Assembly: GCA_016779935.1 (NCBI GenBank)
Contig: JADHMQ010000001.1
Coordinates: 1 to 64,000, forward strand
Reading direction: 5' to 3'
Origin: Flavobacteriales bacterium
GTDB lineage: Bacteria; Bacteroidota; Bacteroidia; Flavobacteriales; UBA7312
Length of the DNA: 64,000 nucleotides
The notes under the pieces were generated by a model. That model worked only from the letters and a program-made list of their open reading frames with translations, searched no databases and was not told the DNA's origin. This document shows positions 22,615 to 30,742 of this stretch, in pieces. Within the stretch, counting starts at the first letter, position 1, and every line of letters begins with the position of its first letter. Made by a program: the position numbers and the translations under genes.

Positions 22615-25395
22615 TTTTTGCAGTAGGTGTTCAGCTGTATGTGATTTTTTATTCTTCAAAATGTCTTCAGGCTTTCCTTGAAACATCAATTGGCCACCGT
22701 CATCTCCACCTTCAGGACCTAAATCAATAATCCAATCGGCACATTTTATGACATCTGAATTATGTTCTACACAAACGATGGAGTGTCCATTATCAATTAG
22801 AGCATAAAACGAATTTAATAGTTTATTGATATCGTGAAAATGTAAGCCTGTAGTTGGTTCATCAAAAATAAATAGTGTCTTTTCTGATTTATTGCCTTTG
22901 CTTAGGAAAAAAGCAAGTTTAATTCTTTGTGCTTCTCCACCGCTAAGCGTATTGGATGATTGACCTAATTGAACATAGCCTAAGCCTACCTTTTGTAGTG
23001 GAGATAATTTTTCAACGATTTTTGATGTATCATTTTCTTTAAAAAAGTCAATGGCTTCGTCAATGGTCATATTTAGGATATCGGAAATATTTTGATTAGA
23101 AAACTTGATATCTAAAGTTTCCTTTTTGAAGCGTTTACCATTACAATTATCGCATTTAAGATAGACATCCGCCATGAATTGCATTTCAATTTTTATTTCG
23201 CCTTCACCTTCGCAATGTTCACATCTTCCTCCAGGAATGTTAAATGAAAACTGTCCGCTTTTATATCCTCTTGCTTTTGCTAATTCTTGTCTAGAAAAAA
23301 GAGTTCTGATGTCATCATACACTTTTAGGTATGTGGCGGGGTTTGAGCGCGATGAACGTCCTATAGGGTTTTGATTGATGTATTCAATGTGTTGAATACT
23401 ATTGTAATCGCCTTCAATATTATCGTGAGCCCCTAATTTTGAGCAGTAGCCTTGTATTGTTTTTTGAACTGCTGGAAATAGTATCTGTTTTACTAGAGAA
23501 CTTTTTCCTGAACCACTAACTCCAGTAACAACGGTTAATGTCTCTAGTGGAAAAGTGACATCGATATTTTTTAAATTATTTTCTCTAGCCCCTTTTATTT
23601 GAATAGACTTGTTTACTTTTCTTCTGATTTTAGGTGTTTCTATGCTCTTCTTTTGAGATAAGTATTGAGCCGTAAGACTGTTTTCACTAGACTCTATTTC
23701 CTTTAATTTCCCTTGAAAAACAACAGTTCCACCGTTTTTTCCAGCATATGGTCCAATATCAATAATTTCATCAGCAGCCATCATTATTTCTTCATCGTGT
23801 TCAACAACGATAACTGTGTTGCCAAGTTCTTTTAAGGATTGTAGAATTTTAATAAGTTTTTGCGTGTCCTTGGAGTGAAGACCTATACTTGGTTCATCGA
23901 GAATGTACATCGATCCTACTAAACTACTAGCAAGTGAGGTAGCTAGGTTAATTCGCTGAGATTCTCCGCCAGAAAGGGTAGAGGATAAACGATTTAAGGT
24001 TAAGTAACCTAAACCTACATCTACTAGAAAATTAAGACGATTTTTAATTTCTTTGAGTATTCTTTCTGATATTTTTAACTCTTTTTCATTCAGTTTTAAG
24101 CCGTCAACAAGAGTTAACACTTTTTTCAGAGGTAAATGGACAATATCATTAATTGTTTTCCCACCAACTTGAACGAAAAGTGCTTCTTTTTTTAGACGAG
24201 AGCCATCACATTCAGTACATTTATTTTTACCTCTAAATCTAGCTAACATCACTCGGTTTTGAACCTTGTAATTTTCCCTTTCTAAAAGTTGAAAAAACTG
24301 ACGGATACCTTTCACTCCTTTAGCGCCATTCCATAAAAGTTTCTTTTCTTCTTCTGATAACTCAATGTATGGGCGGTGTACAGGGAAATCATGTTCGGCT
24401 GAATTAAGTATAAAGCGTTCACGCCATCTTCCTAATTTTTCCCCTTTCCAACAGTTTATGGCCCCATCATATACTGATAGAGATTTATTAGGTACTACTT
24501 TTTCTTCGTCAATTCCTAATACCGATCCAAAACCTTCACACATTTTACATGCCCCAAATGGATTGTTGAAACTAAATAAATGTTCGGTTGGGAAGTCGAA
24601 AACCAATCCGTCTAATTCGAAAAGATTTGAAAAATGAATGAGTTCGTCTTTACCAAAATCTAAGGTACATCTTCCTTCTCCTTCATAAAAAGCAATTTCC
24701 ACACTATCTGCCAAACGGCTGAGGTTGTCACTATCATGGTTAGTGGTTAGCCTATCTACGACTATCCAAATATTGTCTTCTTTGCTGAATGAACTAAAAT
24801 CTGTTAACTCATCAATTCTTACAACATCGTTATTGATTTTAACTCTTGTAAAGCCTTTGAGTAGAATCTTATTTAAGGTGTTTTCTATAGGTGAATTTAA
24901 TTCAACTTTTGAAAGAACCATTATGCGATGTCCTTCATTTTGTTCCCTTATATAATCAATGACGTCACTAACTTGGTGTTTTTTAACTTCTTTGTTGGAG
25001 ATAGGGGAAATGGTTTTACCTATTCTTGAAAATAAAAGTTTTAGGTATTCATAAATTTCTGTAGATGTCCCAACTGTAGAACGAGGATTTTGTGTATTTA
25101 CTTTTTGCTCTATGGCAATAGCAGGTGAAAGTCCATCAATTCGTTCAACATCTGGTTTTTGAAGCTTACCAAGAAACTGCCTAGCGTAGGAGGATAGACT
25201 TTCTATATATCTTCTTTGACCTTCAGCAAAGAGTGTGTCAAAGGCTAAAGACGATTTTCCAGAGCCTGAAACTCCCGTGATAACAATCAGTTTTTTCTTA
25301 GGAATACTAATATTCAAATCTTTAAGGTTGTGCATTTTTGCACCCTTTACGTGAATGAATTCTTGTTGGTTGTTTTTTTTCCTATTGGATTGCAT
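22603..25395 (-). CDS. uvrA: excinuclease ABC subunit A
   Basis: The 930-residue protein has two ABC ATPase halves. The first holds ITGVSGSGKSSLAFDTLF (about 35-52) and a zinc module with CKMCEGFG and CTECDGSR. The second holds VTGVSGSGKSSLVKQILF, CEHCEGEGE and CDNCNGKRF. Both signature sequences are intact (LSGGESQRINLA and LSGGEAQRIKLA). UvrA finds DNA damage and loads UvrB in nucleotide excision repair. It is transcribed alone from a canonical -7 box and converges on ruvX. Confidence 0.98.
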   Translation of the reverse strand: MQSNRKKNNQQEFIHVKGAKMHNLKDLNISIPKKKLIVITGVSGSGKSSLAFDTLFAEGQRRYIESLSSYARQFLGKLQKPDVERIDGLSPAIAIEQKVNTQNPRSTVGTSTEIYEYLKLLFSRIGKTISPISNKEVKKHQVSDVIDYIREQNEGHRIMVLSKVELNSPIENTLNKILLKGFTRVKINNDVVRIDELTDFSSFSKEDNIWIVVDRLTTNHDSDNLSRLADSVEIAFYEGEGRCTLDFGKDELIHFSNLFELDGLVFDFPTEHLFSFNNPFGACKMCEGFGSVLGIDEEKVVPNKSLSVYDGAINCWKGEKLGRWRERFILNSAEHDFPVHRPYIELSEEEKKLLWNGAKGVKGIRQFFQLLERENYKVQNRVMLARFRGKNKCTECDGSRLKKEALFVQVGGKTINDIVHLPLKKVLTLVDGLKLNEKELKISERILKEIKNRLNFLVDVGLGYLTLNRLSSTLSGGESQRINLATSLASSLVGSMYILDEPSIGLHSKDTQKLIKILQSLKELGNTVIVVEHDEEIMMAADEIIDIGPYAGKNGGTVVFQGKLKEIESSENSLTAQYLSQKKSIETPKIRRKVNKSIQIKGARENNLKNIDVTFPLETLTVVTGVSGSGKSSLVKQILFPAVQKTIQGYCSKLGAHDNIEGDYNSIQHIEYINQNPIGRSSRSNPATYLKVYDDIRTLFSRQELAKARGYKSGQFSFNIPGGRCEHCEGEGEIKIEMQFMADVYLKCDNCNGKRFKKETLDIKFSNQNISDILNMTIDEAIDFFKENDTSKIVEKLSPLQKVGLGYVQLGQSSNTLSGGEAQRIKLAFFLSKGNKSEKTLFIFDEPTTGLHFHDINKLLNSFYALIDNGHSIVCVEHNSDVIKCADWIIDLGPEGGDDGGQLMFQGKPEDILKNKKSHTAEHLLQKLGS

Positions 25396-25424
25396 TAATT
25401 TACCTTCGATTTATGGGAAGAGCG

Positions 25425-25432
25425 CAAATTTA
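25425..25432 (-). promoter_or_regulatory. -7 box (TAAATTTG) for uvrA
   Basis: This exact TAnnTTTG match on the minus strand lies 29 nt before the uvrA ATG, in the divergent region with the sigma factor gene. Confidence 0.6.
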
Positions 25433-25443
25433 AGTTTTTATAA

Positions 25444-25475
25444 TTTGGATTTTTACAAAATCCGGCATATATTTG
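25444..25475 (+). promoter_or_regulatory. promoter of the ECF sigma factor gene (TTTG, 20 nt, TATATTTG)
   Basis: A -33 box TTTG at 25444-25447 and a -7 box TATATTTG at 25468-25475 are spaced 20 nt apart, close to the Bacteroidota consensus. This is the best two-box promoter in the window. The start codon is about 108 nt downstream of the -7 box. Confidence 0.6.
25447..25463. other. 7-bp stem-loop in the uvrA-sigma factor divergent region
   Basis: GGATTTT (25447-25453) and AAAATCC (25457-25463) form a perfect stem with a 3-nt loop. It lies between the two divergent -7 boxes and covers most of the spacer of the sigma-factor promoter. It could be an operator shared by both genes. Confidence 0.45.
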
Positions 25476-25505
25476 AAATAACAATACCGAATAGGTATTT
25501 CAAAT
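25471..25505. promoter_or_regulatory. inverted repeat over the sigma-factor transcription start
   Basis: ATTTGAAATA (25471-25480) and TATTTCAAAT (25496-25505) are exact reverse complements. Inside them AATACC and GGTATT are also complementary, giving an alternative longer hairpin. The repeat overlaps the end of the -7 box and the expected start site, the place of a repressor operator; as RNA it would be a stem at the very 5' end of the message. Confidence 0.5.
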
Positions 25506-25583
25506 TTTGTGTAATAAAATAATCTGCCTATAGAATACATATCTACTTTTTAATTATTAGTTTTTAATTTAAATTGTTTAGAT

Positions 25584-26180
25584 ATGTTATTACACAAGTC
25601 CACCGACAAAGATTTAGTTACTGCATACATTAATGGAAATCCAAATGCTTTGGATGAATTAGTTGTTAGACATCAGTCAAGAGTAATTAGCTTCATTAAT
25701 TCCAAAGTTAAAAATCAGCAATTAGCTGAGGATATTTTTCAGGATGCTTTCTTTAAAGTAATCAAATCTCTAAATGCAGGTAAGTATAATGAAGAAGGAA
25801 AATTCCTTCCATGGTTAATGCGTATTTCTCATAATTTAGTTATCGACTATTTTAGAAAAAATAAGAGAATGCCTAAGGTAGCTCAATCCAAAAGTTTAGA
25901 GAGCTTTAATATTTTTGATGTTATAGGAAATGGTGAAAAATCCAAAGAGGACGATATTATGGAAAGCGAACAAGTTGATACGCTTAAACGATTAATTTCT
26001 GAATTGCCGAAAGAGCAACTCGAGGTTTTAGTAATGCGCCATTATGAAGACTTAAGTTTTAAAGAAATCTCTGAAAAGACAGGCGTTAGTATTAATACTG
26101 CTTTGGGAAGAATGCGTTATGCGCTAATAAATATTAGAAAACTGATGAAAGAGAATAATGTTGATTTGATTATTAATTAA
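25584..26180 (+). CDS. ECF-type RNA polymerase sigma factor
   Basis: The 198-residue protein has sigma region 2 (about 10-90: AEDIFQDAFFKVIKSL, FLPWLMRISHNLVIDYFRKN) and region 4 (about 135-190: LPKEQLEVLVMRHYEDLSF, KEISEKTGVSINTALGRM), joined by a linker of about 45 residues. Regions 1 and 3 are absent, as in ECF factors. It should direct RNA polymerase to a special promoter set. The next gene is a small protein 67 bases downstream that could be its regulator. The ATG at 25584 starts the family match. Confidence 0.92.
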   Translation: MLLHKSTDKDLVTAYINGNPNALDELVVRHQSRVISFINSKVKNQQLAEDIFQDAFFKVIKSLNAGKYNEEGKFLPWLMRISHNLVIDYFRKNKRMPKVAQSKSLESFNIFDVIGNGEKSKEDDIMESEQVDTLKRLISELPKEQLEVLVMRHYEDLSFKEISEKTGVSINTALGRMRYALINIRKLMKENNVDLIIN

Positions 26181-26216
26181 TTTTTAGGTTTATGCAATAA
26201 TCGAATTAAAGGTTGC

Positions 26217-26232
26217 GTTACATCTATGTAAC
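26217..26232. promoter_or_regulatory. palindrome GTTACAT-CT-ATGTAAC before the small gene
   Basis: Two exact 7-bp half sites with a 2-bp spacer lie 15 nt before the ATG of the small gene that follows the sigma factor. The size and symmetry suit a dimeric DNA-binding protein. Confidence 0.45.
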
Positions 26233-26247
26233 TTTAATAATTACTGT

Positions 26248-26520
26248 ATGTATAAAACCTTTACTCACAACGATTTAATTAGATTCTTGTACGGCGAAAT
26301 GGATAATAATGAAGCTCTCATGTTAAAGAAAACACTGCGTTTTGATGATGATTTGAATGCTTCATATATTGATTTTAAAAAGACTATTAATAGTATTGAT
26401 TCATTAGTTTACAACACTAATTCTTCGGAATTAACCATCGCTAAAATAAAATCTTTTGCTAGAGGCTATTCCTCTACTTCTTCTAAAGTCATTAATACAA
26501 TCGATCTAATATTGAATTAG
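26248..26520 (+). CDS. small protein downstream of ECF sigma factor (possible regulator)
   Basis: The 90-residue protein has a start FTHNDLIRFLYGEMDNNEALML that resembles the N-terminal helical part of anti-sigma and zinc-finger-like regulators in Bacteroidota (the LIRFLYGEM...E pattern). It has no transmembrane segment and no His/Cys zinc motif, so it would be cytosolic. It is the only partner gene after the sigma factor and a terminator follows. That it binds the sigma factor is inference from position and shape. Confidence 0.7.
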   Translation: MYKTFTHNDLIRFLYGEMDNNEALMLKKTLRFDDDLNASYIDFKKTINSIDSLVYNTNSSELTIAKIKSFARGYSSTSSKVINTIDLILN

Positions 26521-26542
26521 TTAATAACAAGCTTTGAAGAAG

Positions 26543-26572
26543 ACCCTTCTTAGAGATAAGAAGGGTTTTTTT
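26543..26572 (+). terminator. terminator of the sigma factor operon
   Basis: A perfect 10-bp stem, ACCCTTCTTA (26543-26552) with TAAGAAGGGT (26557-26566), has a GAGA loop and is followed by T residues. Confidence 0.9.
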
Positions 26573-26575
26573 ATT

Positions 26576-26583
26576 TAAATTTG
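26576..26583 (+). promoter_or_regulatory. -7 box (TAAATTTG) for nth
   Basis: This exact TAnnTTTG match ends 3 nt before the nth ATG and directly follows the T-run of the upstream terminator. The message should be leaderless. Confidence 0.6.
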
Positions 26584-26586
26584 TAC

Positions 26587-27225
26587 ATGAATAAAAAAGA
26601 ACGTTTTAAGTTATTTGTTGACTACTTTGATGAGTATATGCCAATAGCTGAAACTGAACTTCTTTATTCAAATGGTTTTGAGTTGTTGGTTGCTGTTATA
26701 TTATCTGCACAATGCACCGACAAACGTGTAAATCAAGTAACACCAGCTTTATTCCAAGCCTTTCCTGTTCCAGAAGCGATGGCATTGTCTTCGAAGGATG
26801 AAATTTTTCATTACATACGTTCTGTAAGTTATCCCAATAACAAGTCAAAACATTTAGTTGGAATGGCTAATATGCTTGTTAATGACTTTAATTCAAAAGT
26901 GCCTATGACTGTTGATGAACTTCAATTGCTTCCAGGAGTAGGTCGTAAAACAGCAAATGTTGTCGCTTCAGTTTTGTATGATGTTCCGACTATGCCTGTA
27001 GATACTCATGTTTTTAGAGTTTCTGAAAGAGTAGGGCTTACAACTAGAGCCAAGAACCCTCTAGAAAGTGAAAAGCAATTAGTTAAGGGCTTCCCTAAAG
27101 ATAAGTTGAATATAGCCCATCATTGGCTCATCTTGCACGGTAGATATGTCTGTTTAGCAAGAAGACCAAAGTGTAATGAATGTGGTATTTCATCTTTTTG
27201 CTCCTACTTTAAAAAGAATAGCTGA
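26587..27225 (+). CDS. nth: endonuclease III
   Basis: The 212-residue DNA glycosylase/AP lyase has LLVAVILSAQCTDKRV near residue 36, the helix-hairpin-helix LLPGVGRKTANVV with the catalytic Lys, the catalytic Asp in VDTHVFRVSERVG, and a [4Fe-4S] loop with the spacing C-x6-C-x2-C-x5-C near the end. It removes oxidised pyrimidines in base excision repair. I chose ATG 26587 (MNKKERF) because it matches the family start; an in-frame TTG at 26581 lies in the -7 box. Confidence 0.96.
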   Translation: MNKKERFKLFVDYFDEYMPIAETELLYSNGFELLVAVILSAQCTDKRVNQVTPALFQAFPVPEAMALSSKDEIFHYIRSVSYPNNKSKHLVGMANMLVNDFNSKVPMTVDELQLLPGVGRKTANVVASVLYDVPTMPVDTHVFRVSERVGLTTRAKNPLESEKQLVKGFPKDKLNIAHHWLILHGRYVCLARRPKCNECGISSFCSYFKKNS

Positions 27226-27304
27226 TTTGTTAATAAAACAAGCCCTTCAATCTTGTTATTTCTGAGAATTTTTTGCTCTTTTGTTAGTCAAATATCATTA
27301 TTCA

Positions 27305-27769
27305 ATGAAAACATTATGCGAAGGCGACAATGCACCAGATTTTGGGGTCGTAAATCAAGATAACAAGTTGGTTAATTTACAGTCATTTAAGGGGAAGAAA
27401 GTCATATTATACTTTTACCCTAAAGACAGTACTCCAGGATGTACAGTTGAAAGCTGTAATTTGCGTGATAGCTATTCAGAGTTAACCGCTTTAGGTTTTG
27501 AAGTAATAGGCGTTAGTGCTGACAGTGTAGAGTCTCATCAAAAGTTTATTGCAAAAAATGACCTGCCTTTTGATTTGCTTTCTGACACAGATAAAAAAGT
27601 AATTGATGCCTACGGAGTGTGGGGTCCAAAAAAGTTCATGGGTAAAGAGCATGAAGGAATTCACAGAACAACTTTTGTAATTGATGAAAATGGAGTCGTT
27701 GAGCGGGTTTTTAGTAAGGTGAAAACCAAGGAGCATACTCAACAAATTTTAGAAACATATAAAAAATAA
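27305..27769 (+). CDS. bcp: thioredoxin-dependent peroxiredoxin (Bcp family)
   Basis: The 154-residue peroxiredoxin has the motif [16 protein letters not shown] with the peroxidatic Cys46 and resolving Cys51 five residues apart, as in atypical two-Cys Bcp enzymes. It reduces peroxides with electrons from thioredoxin. I chose ATG 27305 ([13 protein letters not shown]) over an earlier in-frame start at 27281. It is 4 bases upstream of recA and probably cotranscribed with it. Confidence 0.94.
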   Translation: MKTLCEGDNAPDFGVVNQDNKLVNLQSFKGKKVILYFYPKDSTPGCTVESCNLRDSYSELTALGFEVIGVSADSVESHQKFIAKNDLPFDLLSDTDKKVIDAYGVWGPKKFMGKEHEGIHRTTFVIDENGVVERVFSKVKTKEHTQQILETYKK

Positions 27770-27773
27770 TAAA

Positions 27774-28778
27774 ATGAGCGATAAGGAAAAAGATGCGAAA
27801 TTAAAGGCTTTACAGCTAACTCTTGACAAAATGGAGAAGTCTTACGGAAAAGGTACTGTAATGAGACTAGGAGATAAGCCAGTTGAAAATGTTGAGGCAA
27901 TTCCATCAGGCTCTTTAGGTTTAGATTTAGCTTTAGGAGTAGGCGGTTACCCTAGAGGAAGAGTCATTGAAATATATGGCCCTGAATCGTCAGGTAAAAC
28001 AACTCTAGCAATACACGCTATTGCTCAAGCTCAGCGTCAAGGTGGCATAGCTGCTTTTATTGATGCTGAACATGCTTTCGATCAAGTATATGCCGCTAAT
28101 CTTGGTGTTAACATTGATGATTTATTGATATCTCAACCTGATAATGGAGAACAGGCTCTAGAGATTGCTGATAATCTTATCCGATCTGGAGCTATCGATA
28201 TTTTAGTGGTAGACTCTGTTGCTGCTTTAACGCCTAAAAGTGAGATTGAAGGCGAAATGGGAGACACATCAGTAGGTCTTCATGCTCGATTAATGTCAAA
28301 GGCACTGAGGAAATTAACAGGTACTATTAGTAAAACGGGATGTACGTGTATCTTCATTAACCAGTTAAGAGAGAAGATTGGAGTCATGTTTGGTAATCCT
28401 GAAACAACTACAGGAGGAAATGCGCTTAAGTTTTATTCTTCAATTCGTTTAGATGTCAGAAGAAGTACAGCCATTAAAGATGCAGATGGTACTATAGGAA
28501 ATAAAACTAGAGTGAAGGTTGTGAAAAACAAAGTAGCACCCCCATTTAAATTAGTTGAATTTGATATCATGTATGGTTTAGGTATTTCAAAATCTGGTGA
28601 AATACTTGATAAATCTGTTGACTTAGAAATTGTTCAAAAAAGTGGTTCATGGTTTAGTTATGAAGGTGAAAAGTTAGGGCAGGGAAGAGATGCTGTGAAA
28701 CTTGTTTTACAAGATAATCCTGAATTATCAGAAGAGCTTGAAAACAAAATAAAAGATCATATTAATGGTAATAGCTAA
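27774..28778 (+). CDS. recA: recombinase RecA
   Basis: The 334-residue protein has Walker [10 protein letters not shown] (69-77), [20 protein letters not shown] with Walker B and loop L1, [21 protein letters not shown] with loop L2, and the C-terminal LGQGRDAVK. It forms filaments on single-stranded DNA for recombination and SOS signalling. The length is normal, with no intein. The C-terminal acidic tail is short ([14 protein letters not shown]). Confidence 0.98.
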   Translation: MSDKEKDAKLKALQLTLDKMEKSYGKGTVMRLGDKPVENVEAIPSGSLGLDLALGVGGYPRGRVIEIYGPESSGKTTLAIHAIAQAQRQGGIAAFIDAEHAFDQVYAANLGVNIDDLLISQPDNGEQALEIADNLIRSGAIDILVVDSVAALTPKSEIEGEMGDTSVGLHARLMSKALRKLTGTISKTGCTCIFINQLREKIGVMFGNPETTTGGNALKFYSSIRLDVRRSTAIKDADGTIGNKTRVKVVKNKVAPPFKLVEFDIMYGLGISKSGEILDKSVDLEIVQKSGSWFSYEGEKLGQGRDAVKLVLQDNPELSEELENKIKDHINGNS

Positions 28779-28783
28779 GATTT

Positions 28784-29770
28784 ATGCTTAGGTATGTCTT
28801 ACTCTTAAGTATAATTTTTATTATTTCATGCAATAGTAATTCGTCTGAAAGCAAGCAGAAGAGAACGATTAGTCAAATAAGTAAAGAACTTTTAGATAAC
28901 CCTAAGGATACAGTTCTTTTAAAAGAAAGAAGAGATTTATATTTACAAGATGATAATTGGTCTCAAGCCTTATTAGATCAGATTGAATTATTCGAACTAG
29001 ACTCTTTAAACCTCAATCGTAGGTTTGATTTAGCAAATTTGTATTTTAATCAAGCTGATACTGAATCATCATATTACCTAAAAAGTTACTTATTGCTAGA
29101 GGGTAAAGATTTCGCGGCCTTTCCTAAGGCTTTATTTTTGAGAGCTAAACTCAATTATCTTTTTCAGAATTATTCAGAATCTTTGAATGATATTAATGCC
29201 TATTTACCTTCTTATCAGTTTGATTCAGAAGCTTATTTCTATCGTGGGTTAATTTACAAGGAACAAGGAGATTTAGAAATGGCACAATCACAATTTCAAA
29301 CAGCCGTAGAGCAAAACCCTAACTATATTGAATCTTATGAACAGTTAGCATTTATATATTCATTTTATGGCGATACTTTAGCCGAGTTTTATTTTGATAA
29401 CGCATTATATATTGATTCGTCAATCATAAGTTCATGGTACAATAGGGGAATGTATCATCAATCTTTAGGTAACTTTGAGAAAGCAAAATATAATTATATG
29501 GGTATTTTAAGAAGAGATTCTGTAAACATAGACGCAAACTACAATTTAGGTTATATCGGCTTATTGGAGAGTGACTTTGAGTCTTCTATTTCATATTTTA
29601 CCTCAGTGATCATTTCAGATTCTACTAACCCTTCGGCTTATTTTTCAAGAGGACTTTCGTATAAGTTAAATGGAAATTATGAAAATGCTAGGGAAGATTT
29701 TTTAACTACATTGAATTTAGATAGTAGTTTTGAAGAAGCCAAAACAGAATTATCTAAGCTTATGCCATAA
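28784..29770 (+). CDS. TPR-repeat lipoprotein
   Basis: The 328-residue protein has a lipoprotein signal peptide (LLLSIIFIISC, Cys16) and then a series of tetratricopeptide repeats from about residue 40 to the end. Clear copies include AYFYRGLIYKEQGDLEMAQ, SWYNRGMYHQSLGNFEKAK and AYFSRGLSYKLNGNYENAR. It is expected to be anchored in the envelope as a protein-interaction scaffold; the partner is unknown. It follows recA by 6 bases and ends at a bidirectional terminator. Confidence 0.85.
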   Translation: MLRYVLLLSIIFIISCNSNSSESKQKRTISQISKELLDNPKDTVLLKERRDLYLQDDNWSQALLDQIELFELDSLNLNRRFDLANLYFNQADTESSYYLKSYLLLEGKDFAAFPKALFLRAKLNYLFQNYSESLNDINAYLPSYQFDSEAYFYRGLIYKEQGDLEMAQSQFQTAVEQNPNYIESYEQLAFIYSFYGDTLAEFYFDNALYIDSSIISSWYNRGMYHQSLGNFEKAKYNYMGILRRDSVNIDANYNLGYIGLLESDFESSISYFTSVIISDSTNPSAYFSRGLSYKLNGNYENAREDFLTTLNLDSSFEEAKTELSKLMP

Positions 29771-29800
29771 AAAAAAGGCCTCATAAAATGAAGCCTTTTT
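29771..29800. terminator. bidirectional terminator between TPR gene and csp
   Basis: A near-perfect hairpin (AAAAAAGGCCTCAT, AAA loop, ATGAAGCCTTTTT; one mismatch) lies between convergent genes, with A/T runs on both sides so that it can stop transcription from either strand. Confidence 0.85.
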
Positions 29801-29822
29801 AAAATTTGAAATTTTAGTAAAT

Positions 29823-30014
29823 TTATGCTAATCTAACATTTGTAGCGTTTAAACCTTTACGGCCTTCTTCTAAGTCAAATGTAACTTTGTCATTTTCACT
29901 AATTTTGTCGATTACTCCAGAAACGTGTACGAAGTATTCGTTGTCTGATTCATCTTCTTTAATAAAACCATAACCTTTGGTGTCATTAAAAAACTTTACT
30001 GTTCCAGTATTCAT
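29823..30014 (-). CDS. cold shock domain protein
   Basis: The 63-residue single-domain protein has MNTGTVKFFNDTKGYGFI with RNP1 (KGYGFI), RNP2 in YFVHVSGV, and EGRKGLNATNVRLA at the end. It binds single-stranded RNA and DNA as an RNA chaperone. I chose ATG 30014, since the family starts at MNTGTVKFF; an earlier start at 30041 would lie right after the promoter box. It has its own promoter. Confidence 0.93.
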   Translation of the reverse strand: MNTGTVKFFNDTKGYGFIKEDESDNEYFVHVSGVIDKISENDKVTFDLEEGRKGLNATNVRLA

Positions 30015-30038
30015 ATTTGTTAATTTAATTAATTTGGC

Positions 30039-30046
30039 CAAAGATA
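30039..30046 (-). promoter_or_regulatory. -7 box (TATCTTTG) for the cold shock gene
   Basis: This exact TAnnTTTG match on the minus strand lies 24 nt before the ATG 30014, which supports that start. It directly follows the terminator of the rplT operon. Confidence 0.6.
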
Positions 30047-30080
30047 CAAAAAAGGTAAATCAATACTGATTTACCTTTTA
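30047..30080 (-). terminator. terminator of the thrS-infC-rpmI-rplT operon
   Basis: A perfect stem of at least 13 bp, read on the minus strand as AAAAGGTAAATCA, loop GTAT, TGATTTACCTTTT, runs into TTTTTT. It begins about 24 bases after the rplT stop codon. Confidence 0.88.
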
Positions 30081-30103
30081 TAAATATTGAAAAGATTGAA
30101 GTT

Positions 30104-30451
30104 TTATTTTTTTACGGCGTTAACAACCGCTTTAAATGCTTCAGGATGATTCATTGCTAAATCAGCCAATACTTTTCTGTTTAATTCAATTCCCTTTTTA
30201 GAAACAGCTCCCATAAATGTTGAGTAGCTCATTCCGTATTCTCTAGCTCCAGCGCTAATTCTTTGAATCCATAGAGAACGAAAGTTTCTTTTCTTTTGTT
30301 TACGTCCTATGTATGCATACTGCATTGCTTTTTCAACAGCATTCTTTGCTACAGTATGTACATTTTTTCTACGGCCGAAATAACCTTTTGCGGCTTTTAA
30401 AACCTTTTTTCTTCTAGCTTTTGCAGCTACAGCGTTTACCGATCTTGGCAT
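30104..30451 (-). CDS. rplT: 50S ribosomal protein L20
   Basis: The 115-residue protein matches L20 throughout ([66 protein letters not shown]). It binds 23S rRNA early in 50S assembly. In E. coli it represses its own operon by binding mRNA; a possible hairpin for this lies just upstream (30468-30512). It is the last gene of the operon. Confidence 0.98.
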   Translation of the reverse strand: MPRSVNAVAAKARRKKVLKAAKGYFGRRKNVHTVAKNAVEKAMQYAYIGRKQKKRNFRSLWIQRISAGAREYGMSYSTFMGAVSKKGIELNRKVLADLAMNHPEAFKAVVNAVKK

Positions 30452-30467
30452 AGTTTTACAGTTTTTT

Positions 30468-30512
30468 GGTAGTTAGCGCCTCAATTTTTGAGAACTTGTT
30501 TGGCTAATTACC
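30468..30512 (-). promoter_or_regulatory. intercistronic hairpin before rplT
   Basis: On the minus strand GGTAATTAGC pairs with GCTAACTACC at 9 of 10 positions. Inside, CTCAA-AAA-TTGAG forms a perfect second stem. The outer stem ends 17 bases before the rplT ATG. It occupies about 45 of the 75 bases between rpmI and rplT, so nearly the whole spacer is structured. An L20 autoregulatory site is a reasonable guess. Confidence 0.45.
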
Positions 30513-30526
30513 TGGTTAATAAATAA

Positions 30527-30721
30527 TTATAGACAAAGTTGTTGCTTGATGTTTTTCTCATCAAATTCATGAACTAAGCCTGTTTTTGTCAAGTTACGCT
30601 TCTGTTTAGTCTCTTTCTTTGTAAGAATGTGACTTTTGAAAGCGTGCTTTCTTTTAATTTTACCAGTACCCGTTAGTTTAAAACGTTTTTTAGCACTGGA
30701 TTTTGTTTTCATTTTTGGCAT
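30527..30721 (-). CDS. rpmI: 50S ribosomal protein L35
   Basis: The 64-residue, very basic protein has [36 protein letters not shown] and TKQKRNL, all typical of L35. It lies between infC and rplT, the standard order, 21 bases after infC. Confidence 0.98.
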   Translation of the reverse strand: MPKMKTKSSAKKRFKLTGTGKIKRKHAFKSHILTKKETKQKRNLTKTGLVHEFDEKNIKQQLCL

Positions 30722-30742
30722 AATATATGTCCTTTTGTTGTT

